10,853 nucleotides of DNA from an uncultured Ruminococcus sp. Its GTDB lineage: Bacteria; Bacillota_A; Clostridia; Oscillospirales; Acutalibacteraceae. Under the pieces are notes generated by a model, which was not told the DNA's origin, did no database searches, and was given only the letters and a program-made list of their open reading frames with translations. Numbering within the stretch: the first letter of the stretch is position 1; each line of letters begins with the position of its first letter. Where the stretch lies: the NCBI GenBank assembly GCA_902773395.1, contig CACYEJ010000072.1, positions 1 through 10,853 of the forward strand, written 5' to 3'. Positions 6,920 through 10,853 of this stretch are shown one piece after another. A program made the translations under genes and the position numbers.

Positions 6920-7753
6920 ATGTCTGCTGATTTACACTGTCACTCAAAAATATCCGATGGTTCAACTGCAATAGATGAGCTTGTGCTTTTGGCAAAGCAT
7001 AAAGGTCTTAACGCTATTTCTGTGACTGACCACGATACATTTCAGGGTTCAGAGCGGGCAATGGTATTTGGAGAGAAGTTTGGAGTAAAAATCATACCCG
7101 GAACGGAGATTTCCTGTTTTGATTATAATCGCAAGCGAAAGGTACATTTGCTGTGCTATATGCCTAATAATACCGAGCGTCTTTCGAGTGTTCTGAGAGC
7201 GACTAACCGCAGCAGAAAAAAAGCCATGAGCGTTTCTATACAAAAGGTAATGCGAGCTTATCCGATTCCGTATGATATGATTTTACGCCGTTCAGCCGGC
7301 AGCTCATCTATATATAAACAGCACGTTATGCAGGCGTTAATGGACGCAGGCTATACAGACGAGATGTTCGGAGATTTGTTTAGAAAGCTTTTTGACAGAC
7401 GTTTTGGAATAGCAAAAACGAGCTTTGAATATCCTGATGTATTTCAAGCACTAAGACTTGTTAAAGAGTCAGGCGGTGTGGCTGTGCTTGCTCACCCGGC
7501 AGTATATGACAGCTATGACGTTATGCTTGAATTGATTGAAAAGGGACTGGACGGTATTGAGGTGAATTATCCGAGAGCGAGAGATACCGACGCAGAGGAG
7601 CTTTCCAAGCTTTGTGTTCGTCATGGATTGATAATGACAGGCGGCACTGATTTTCACGGAGTAAACACCTCGAATGTGAATCCGATAGGCACTTGTACAA
7701 CAACTGATGAGCAGCTTCAAAAACTGATAGAGCTTGCAGAAAGTCGAAAATAA
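6920..7753 (+). CDS. PHP-domain metal-dependent phosphoesterase
   Basis: This 277-residue stand-alone PHP protein has the four metal-site blocks. They are DLHCHSKISDGS (H6, H8), SVTDHDT (D37, H38), IIPGTEIS (E63) with H76, and VAVLAHP (H192) followed by GGTDFHG (D244, H246). The first block starts at residue 4, so the chosen start matches the family. Length and order resemble the YciV/RNase AM and AMP-phosphatase group, which act on 3',5'-bisphosphonucleotides or on RNA 5' ends. The exact substrate cannot be told from sequence. It is not a polymerase-linked PHP domain, as nothing follows it. The alkyltransferase gene starts four bases after its stop and is probably translated by coupling. Confidence 0.9.
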   Translation: MSADLHCHSKISDGSTAIDELVLLAKHKGLNAISVTDHDTFQGSERAMVFGEKFGVKIIPGTEISCFDYNRKRKVHLLCYMPNNTERLSSVLRATNRSRKKAMSVSIQKVMRAYPIPYDMILRRSAGSSSIYKQHVMQALMDAGYTDEMFGDLFRKLFDRRFGIAKTSFEYPDVFQALRLVKESGGVAVLAHPAVYDSYDVMLELIEKGLDGIEVNYPRARDTDAEELSKLCVRHGLIMTGGTDFHGVNTSNVNPIGTCTTTDEQLQKLIELAESRK

Positions 7754-7757
7754 CTTT

Positions 7758-8270
7758 ATGAACAGATATGAATTTTACAGTCCGATAGGTTGTATTGCAG
7801 TTGAGGACAATGCCAAAGCTGTGACGGCGATTCTATTGCTAAAGGATAAGCGTGCGGAGAATTCCGGTGAGCCTTCATATCTAGGATTGCTTGCCAAACG
7901 AGAGCTGGACGAATATTTTAGAGGGGAGAGGTACAGTTTTGACTTGCCCTTACTGATTAACGGTACAGAATTTCAAAAGCTGGTTTGGACAGAGCTTTTG
8001 AAGATTCCATACGGTGAGCTTCGCACCTACAAGGATATTGCCGAGAGAATTGGCAAGCCGAAAGCGTGTCGTGCTGTTGGCAGTGCAAATAACAAAAATT
8101 CACTGCCGATTGTAATTCCATGTCATCGTGTAGTTGGTGTTGGTGGAAAGCTTGTAGGTTTTAGCGATGGTTTAGAGATAAAAGAATTTTTAATAAAACT
8201 TGAAAAAAATTTCAAAAAAAGTATTGACAAAAATCTAAATATGCGATATAATATAGAAGCTGTCAGATGA
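7758..8270 (+). CDS. ogt: Methylated-DNA-[protein]-cysteine S-methyltransferase
   Basis: This suicide repair protein moves the alkyl group from O6-alkylguanine to its own cysteine. The 170-residue product has the Ogt/AGT layout. A variable N-terminal part is followed by FQKLVWTELLKIPYGELRTY (72-91), the DNA-binding helix-turn-helix region with RAVGSANNKN (105-114), and the active site IPCHRVV (C122). A TTG at 7734 would lengthen it by eight residues and overlap the PHP gene. The ATG at 7758 is preferred, although no clear ribosome site precedes it, so coupling to the PHP gene is likely. The conserved domain ends near residue 150, and a lysine/asparagine-rich tail of about 20 residues follows. 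The DNA encoding that tail contains the tRNA promoter. The Ada-type regulatory domain is absent. Confidence 0.93.
   Translation: MNRYEFYSPIGCIAVEDNAKAVTAILLLKDKRAENSGEPSYLGLLAKRELDEYFRGERYSFDLPLLINGTEFQKLVWTELLKIPYGELRTYKDIAERIGKPKACRAVGSANNKNSLPIVIPCHRVVGVGGKLVGFSDGLEIKEFLIKLEKNFKKSIDKNLNMRYNIEAVR
8224..8252 (+). promoter_or_regulatory. Perfect-consensus promoter of tRNA-Pro, inside the ogt 3' end
   Basis: TTGACA (8224-8229), a 17-base spacer and TATAAT (8247-8252) match the sigma-A consensus exactly. The last base of the -10 is 18 bases before the ogt stop codon ends at 8270. The start point near 8259 leaves about 24 nt before the mature tRNA. Strong consensus promoters are expected for stable RNAs. 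Confidence 0.85.
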
Positions 8271-8282
8271 GTATGTCAGTTC

Positions 8283-8356
8283 CGAGGTGTAACTCAGTTT
8301 GGTAGAGTGCTTGGTTTGGGACCAAGATGCCGCAGGTTCAAGTCCTGTCACCTCGA
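8283..8356 (+). tRNA. tRNA-Pro, anticodon UGG
   Basis: A full cloverleaf is visible in 74 bases. The acceptor arms are CGAGGTG (8283-8289) and CACCTCG (8349-8355), with discriminator A at 8356. The anticodon stem CTTGG/CCAAG (8310-8314, 8322-8326) closes the loop TTTGGGA, with TGG at 8317-8319. The T arm contains GGTTCAAGTCC. C at position 1 is usual for bacterial tRNA-Pro. The 3' CCA is not encoded (ATT follows) and must be added. Confidence 0.97.
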
Positions 8357-8365
8357 TTGATTTAT

Positions 8366-8409
8366 GACCAAAAGGAATGGTTTGCTAAATCATTTCTTTT
8401 GGTCTTTTT
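8366..8409 (+). terminator. Terminator of tRNA-Pro
   Basis: Bases 8366-8383 pair with 8387-8404 (18 pairs, two of them G-T) around a three-base loop, followed by five T residues. It begins ten bases after the tRNA and ends its transcript. Confidence 0.85.
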
Positions 8410-8545
8410 ACTGAATTTTTTTAATTTCAGGCAGCCAAATAACTTAATCTGTATTTGCCGTTTTCGGTTGGTATATATTCAGATTTAAATTGTTCTTAAA
8501 TAGCTGCTCTTATTGTGTCTTTAATTTTAATCTTCCATAAGTATT

Positions 8546-8578
8546 TCTGATTATACCGCCCAAAATCAGATGTTTTTT
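8546..8578 (+). terminator. Weak hairpin with T-run before the convergent reductase gene
   Basis: TCTGATT (8546-8552) and AATCAGA (8564-8570) form a seven-pair stem, and TGTTTTTT follows on the plus strand. It may back up the tRNA terminator. It lies just downstream of the minus-strand reductase gene but has no T-run in that direction. The rest of 8410-8583 holds nothing recognisable. Confidence 0.3.
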
Positions 8579-8583
8579 CATAA

Positions 8584-9273
8584 TTATTTCCAGGGACGTT
8601 TTTTACCTGACCAGCCTTTCGCTTTCCAATATGCAACATCAGCCTCATTCCAGCCTGTTTTTTGTAACATTCGCATAATTTGGAAAAACGCTTTGGTTTT
8701 TAGCGAAGGTTTTACTTTTCCATGTTTTTTGAGTATCATTCGTGAAAGAGAATCCGTTTTTTTGTCGATTCTCTTCTTTATTTTATCATTTACTCTGTTC
8801 CATGATGTTTCCCTAACGGCAACTCCGTATCGATATGTTTTTGCAATCCCCCAGAAAAAGGTACTGTCTGACATATCTTTGTTGGTACTTTTCATGCCAG
8901 CACCTGCTGCAGTGGAAATACAGACTGCCTGCTTGTTAAACATACTTTTTTCAGGACGGTGTACCATGAAGCGATAACCATAATGATCTAAAAAAGCTTT
9001 CATCGCTCCCGTAACATGATAAACATACACAGGGCTTGCTAAAATAATGAGATCAGCTGTGTCCATAGCCTCTGTTATTTTTCTGAGTTTTTCATAATGA
9101 GGACACAGAGTTTCTGATTTTGTAAAGCATGCTGTACAGCCTATACAAAATTCATCAAAATCCTTCGGAAGAAAAAATTCTGTTGTTTCCCCTCCAATTT
9201 TATCAGCAAGTGTTTTAGCGATATGATAGGTTGAACCTTTATGATTCTGACCATGAATGATGACAGTTTTCAT
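8584..9273 (-). CDS. Flavodoxin-fold NAD(P)H-dependent reductase with cysteine cluster
   Basis: This 229-residue protein belongs to the FMN-binding flavodoxin-like/NADPH-dependent FMN reductase superfamily. HGQNHKGSTYHIAKTL (7-22) is the phosphate-binding loop for FMN and ASPVYVYHVTGAMKAFLDH (79-97) is the second flavin loop. Between them is a compact cysteine set, C43-x2-C46-x2-C49-x7-C57. This fits the spacing seen in iron-sulfur flavoproteins (Isf), which carry a 4Fe-4S cluster, but the same pattern occurs in relatives of uncertain metal content. The C-terminal 70 residues are basic, with Trp and Lys (AYWKAKGWSGKKRPWK). The ribosome site GAGAGG (9283-9288) and a good promoter precede it. 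It is a single gene. The substrate is unknown; an electron-transfer or quinone/aromatic-reducing role is a guess. Confidence 0.85.
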   Translation of the reverse strand: MKTVIIHGQNHKGSTYHIAKTLADKIGGETTEFFLPKDFDEFCIGCTACFTKSETLCPHYEKLRKITEAMDTADLIILASPVYVYHVTGAMKAFLDHYGYRFMVHRPEKSMFNKQAVCISTAAGAGMKSTNKDMSDSTFFWGIAKTYRYGVAVRETSWNRVNDKIKKRIDKKTDSLSRMILKKHGKVKPSLKTKAFFQIMRMLQKTGWNEADVAYWKAKGWSGKKRPWK

Positions 9274-9320
9274 TTCGCGTTACCTCTCAATAGTCAAAAG
9301 ACTTTGTTTCTATTAGGTTT

Positions 9321-9349
9321 ATTGTATTTAATGAAACGGTTTGTGTCAA
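9321..9349 (-). promoter_or_regulatory. Promoter of the flavodoxin-fold reductase
   Basis: Read on the minus strand: perfect TTGACA (9344-9349), a 17-base spacer and TACAAT (9321-9326). The leader would be about 40 nt. A small repeat AGTC-AAAA-GACT (9293-9304) lies in it and could be a regulator site, though it is short enough to be chance. Confidence 0.72.
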
Positions 9350-9393
9350 GCGTTTTCTTTATTTTTGGGTATCATTTTTGATCACTCTTTTGT

Positions 9394-9431
9394 AAAAATA
9401 TTGCAGAGGAAAGAGCAATTCCTTCCCCTGC
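9394..9431 (-). terminator. Terminator of the decayed helicase gene
   Basis: On the minus strand GCAGGGGAA (9423-9431) pairs with TTCCTCTGC (9403-9411) with one mismatch. AATATTTTTAC follows. It sits just past the helicase remnant on the same strand, so it is probably that gene's original terminator. Confidence 0.5.
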
Positions 9432-9440
9432 GGTCTTTGT

Positions 9441-9596
9441 TCATATTCTTTTGCCGAGCTAAGTGTTCCGCTGATCCGTTTCAGTCTTATTGACAGCCAT
9501 AAAAATCGCCTGTCGCTGACCGACAAGGATTACCCTGCTTTTGGCACGGGTAACGGCTGTGTAGAGCAGATTTTATTTCAGTATGATGTAATAGCT
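9441..9596 (-). pseudogene. Remnant of a RecD2-like SF1B helicase C-terminus
   Basis: Minus-strand translation gives YYIILK, a stop, then NLLYTAVTRAKSRVILVG (from about 9572), AIFMAVNKTETDQRNT, a second stop, then LGKRI and a third stop at 9441-9443. YTAVTRAK is the motif VI hallmark of RecD/RecD2-type helicases. RNLLYTAVTRAK plus VILVG and a QRNT end are what a RecD2 C-terminus looks like. The helicase body (motifs I-V) is absent: upstream sequence in all minus frames is broken. In-frame stops at 9573-9575 and 9459-9461 within the similarity show decay. It is therefore a 3' fragment left by deletion. RecD2 proteins act in DNA repair and are also common on mobile elements. Confidence 0.75.
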
Positions 9597-9707
9597 TTTG
9601 CCAAGCTTGCATTTTCAGCGTATATAACTATCAAGATAAAGACCTAATATCCGGGTATTTGAAGTCCTACTAATTTGGAAAAATATATGGATTTCTATGG
9701 TTATTTG

Positions 9708-9716
9708 TGCCATAAT
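9708..9716 (+). promoter_or_regulatory. Possible extended -10 promoter of the deaminase gene
   Basis: TG-C-CATAAT is an extended -10. The -35 (TGGATT, 9688-9693) is poor. The start would be near 9723, 40 nt before the ATG at 9763. It is the best candidate between the helicase remnant and the deaminase. Confidence 0.35.
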
Positions 9717-9750
9717 AAAAACTGTCGTTAGATGTGATAAATCGAAATTC

Positions 9751-9756
9751 GAGGTG
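9751..9756 (+). promoter_or_regulatory. Ribosome site that fixes the deaminase start at 9763
   Basis: GAGGTG lies six bases before the ATG at 9763. An in-frame ATG at 9697 has no ribosome site and would add a 22-residue stretch not typical of the family. Confidence 0.65.
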
Positions 9757-9762
9757 AAAATA

Positions 9763-10203
9763 ATGGATATTTGGGAAATTTTATATGAGAAAGCAAAAGA
9801 AGAATACCATCCGAAAGATGTAACACCATTTATTACGGCACATCATGTTGTTTGTGCTGTTGAAGCAGAAAATGGGGAGATATTTACAGGTTTTTGTATC
9901 GAAGGATGCAGTGGGGTTATGAACCTTTGTGCAGAGAGAGTAGCCGCTTTAAATATGTATGTGAACAGTGGTCAAACAGTTATTAAAAGACTTATTGCAT
10001 TTAGAAACGAACCTCCTCGAAGTGATATAGAAGGAAGTGGAATGCCTTGTGGAGCTTGTAGAGAATTCCTGATGCAACTTTCCTATGAGAATCGCAATAT
10101 GGAAATAATCACGGATTACCAATCTCGGCAAACGGTACTCTTGCGTGACTTGATGCCGGGTTGGTGGGGAGCAAAAAGATATGAAACAGGAGAAGATTCT
10201 TAA
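9763..10203 (+). CDS. Cytidine deaminase-family protein (blasticidin-S deaminase-like)
   Basis: This 146-residue zinc-dependent deaminase carries the family active site. CAERVAAL (C56, A57, E58) gives one zinc ligand and the proton-shuttling glutamate. PCGACREFL (95-103) gives the other two ligands, C96 and C99. The three-cysteine zinc site and small size match tetrameric cytidine deaminases and their blasticidin-S deaminase relatives. The C-terminal DLMPGWWGAKRY points to a side clade rather than the classic pyrimidine-salvage enzyme. The substrate is not certain: free cytidine/deoxycytidine or another aminated nucleoside. No salvage genes flank it. It sits between gene remnants, and its codons (AAA, GAA, ATA, AGA frequent) differ visibly from glnN, hinting at a transferred gene. 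Confidence 0.88.
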   Translation: MDIWEILYEKAKEEYHPKDVTPFITAHHVVCAVEAENGEIFTGFCIEGCSGVMNLCAERVAALNMYVNSGQTVIKRLIAFRNEPPRSDIEGSGMPCGACREFLMQLSYENRNMEIITDYQSRQTVLLRDLMPGWWGAKRYETGEDS

Positions 10204-10257
10204 TAACACTTCTTCTGATTTATCCTAATAAACACATAAATTTTTGGACTGCCAGAT

Positions 10258-10297
10258 GACTGCAAGATTATTTCTCTTTCTGAATAACCTTACAGTC
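10258..10297 (+). terminator. Imperfect hairpin after the deaminase gene
   Basis: GACTG (10258-10262) pairs with CAGTC (10293-10297). The stem continues inward through AAG/CTT and TTATT/AATAA with two mismatches. The following bases, CTCGTTATTTTA, make only a poor T-run. It could be a weak terminator of the deaminase transcript or a structured part of the minus-strand RNA read from 10487. Confidence 0.3.
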
Positions 10298-10486
10298 CTC
10301 GTTATTTTATGAAATTGTCTTTGTATATAACTACCCCTCAGCGTCTGCCGAAAGGCATGATCTTGCACAGATAACTCTATGCCATAAACACCTCAACCAA
10401 AGTCAATATGGTGCTAATCTGAAACCGTCCCATAATTGTTGGGGACACATTGCAAAAAGCAAATGAAATAAATAGTAACTGTTTTT
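10298..10486 (-). other. Gene-less stretch downstream of a strong minus-strand promoter
   Basis: There is no convincing protein frame on either strand. The longest minus frames are interrupted, and the short ATG frames lack ribosome sites. Two small hairpins are visible: TGCC-GAAA-GGCA in the 10340s-10350s region and GTCCC/GGGAC (10427-10431 with 10442-10446). With a perfect promoter reading into it, it may be a small RNA or the leader of a deleted gene. I recognise no known RNA family. Confidence 0.3.
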
Positions 10487-10515
10487 ATTATAAGGGTTAT
10501 CGGGTGCGGTGTCAA
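10487..10515 (-). promoter_or_regulatory. Perfect-consensus orphan promoter
   Basis: Read on the minus strand: TTGACA (10510-10515), a 17-base spacer and TATAAT (10487-10492), all consensus. Transcription would start near 10480 and run left. No open gene lies within the next 300 bases on that strand. Confidence 0.7.
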
Positions 10516-10557
10516 TATCAGAATCAAATTTTATTTCCTCAGTTATTTTATGTATGG

Positions 10558-10597
10558 ATAGGATACTGTCTTTCGATGGGCAGTATCCTATATTTTT
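10558..10597 (+). terminator. Intrinsic terminator
   Basis: ATAGGATACTG (10558-10568) pairs perfectly with CAGTATCCTAT (10581-10591), extended by two inner pairs, and TATTTTT follows. The T-run is on the plus strand, so it would stop plus-strand transcripts such as one from the deaminase gene 355 bases upstream. It also sits just past the minus-strand XRE remnant but has no T-run in that direction. Confidence 0.72.
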
Positions 10598-10606
10598 ATA
10601 TCATTT

Positions 10607-10777
10607 TCAGTTCATAGTGTCAATCATCTGGAGAACAGCCGCTTTTTGTTTCGGAGTGAGGTTTACCCAGCCGTCAAATAGCTGTTGCAGTTCCGGTGGC
10701 ATTTCAACCATAGCACCCTCTGCGAAAAATTGCGAAAGTGTAATACCGAAACCGTCACATAATTTTAATATAGATTC
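10607..10777 (-). pseudogene. C-terminal remnant of an XRE-family transcriptional regulator
   Basis: Minus-strand translation gives 56 residues ending at TGA 10607-10609. They start ESILKLCDGFGITLSQFFAE and continue through PPELQQLFDGWVNLTP to QKAAVLQMIDTMN. ILKLCDGFGITLSQFF is the end of a Cro/C1-type helix-turn-helix domain. The following LTPKQKAAVLQMI is the usual short tail of clostridial XRE regulators. The DNA-binding helices are missing: a TGA (10778-10780) sits directly before the first homologous codon, and the sequence beyond belongs to a methyltransferase frame on the other strand. It has therefore lost its 5' part. Confidence 0.75.
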
Positions 10778-10853
10778 TCAACATCTGGATTTTGATAATG
10801 AATTTGATATAGTAACAGCTGTACAATCACACCACTACCTTGATATGGAGTCA
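10773..10853 (+). CDS. Methyltransferase fragment running off the window
   Basis: From 10773 the plus strand is open to the edge for 27 codons. It contains FDIVTAVQSHHYLD, which matches the motif IV neighbourhood of class I SAM-dependent methyltransferases (acidic residues, FDIV, then a short helix with HHYL). The N-terminal half with the glycine-rich SAM loop is absent: upstream in the same frame is the antisense of the XRE remnant. It is probably a 5'-truncated gene. If the frame stays open to the right the tail may be intact, but it lacks the cofactor site. Confidence 0.6.

Larger units (their letters stand above)
10421..10764 (+). repeat. Short direct repeat flanking the terminator and XRE remnant
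   Basis: GAAACCGTCCCATAATT (10421-10437) recurs as GAAACCGTCACATAATT (10748-10764), 16 of 17 bases equal, 327 bases apart. The right copy encodes LCDGF of the XRE remnant on the minus strand. The left copy may be a piece of a second, more decayed copy or chance. Confidence 0.3.

Noticed and set aside
8570..8977. Plus-strand open frame of 135 codons
   Set aside because: It is antisense to the flavodoxin-fold reductase, has no family motif and no ribosome site; it is a shadow frame.

Overview
This window looks like the chromosome of a low-GC, Gram-positive gut anaerobe in the Clostridia, plausibly Ruminococcaceae-like. The evidence is an AT-rich intergenic background, consensus TTGACA/TATAAT promoters, strong AGGAGG-type ribosome sites, many hairpin-plus-T terminators, a type III glutamine synthetase, a YerC-type TrpR-like regulator and Hsp33. 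The genus is inferred, not shown.

Positions 1-6709 are orderly housekeeping sequence. After the tail of an unseen gene and its terminator comes a monocistronic kinase-like gene (571-1326) with its own strong promoter, a leader of roughly 230 nt and a strong terminator. A PAP2 membrane phosphatase (1540-2043) converges on it. A divergent promoter then drives an apparent operon: TrpR-like regulator (2313-2630), class I methyltransferase (2630-3376, overlapping by one base) and the redox-activated chaperone Hsp33 (3407-4375). The large type III glutamine synthetase glnN (4616-6709) follows. Its short leader carries an intrinsic terminator that competes with a small stem having a six-base loop, the layout expected of ANTAR-protein antitermination. 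This is the most interesting regulatory signal in the window.

Positions 6747-8409 hold a PHP-domain phosphoesterase (6920-7753) and an O6-alkylguanine-DNA alkyltransferase (7758-8270) in a tight pair, then tRNA-Pro(UGG). The tRNA's perfect-consensus promoter lies inside the last codons of the alkyltransferase gene.

From about 8410 to the end the character changes to accessory and partly decayed DNA. It contains a flavodoxin-fold reductase with a compact cysteine cluster (minus, 8584-9273), a broken C-terminal remnant of a RecD2-like helicase (minus, 9441-9596) and a cytidine-deaminase-family gene (9763-10203) with different codon habits. It also has a gene-less stretch behind a perfect minus-strand promoter, a 5'-truncated XRE regulator (minus, 10607-10777) and, abutting it, a methyltransferase fragment (plus, 10773 to the edge). 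This reads as a scar of past insertion and deletion. No transposase, integrase or CRISPR array is visible.
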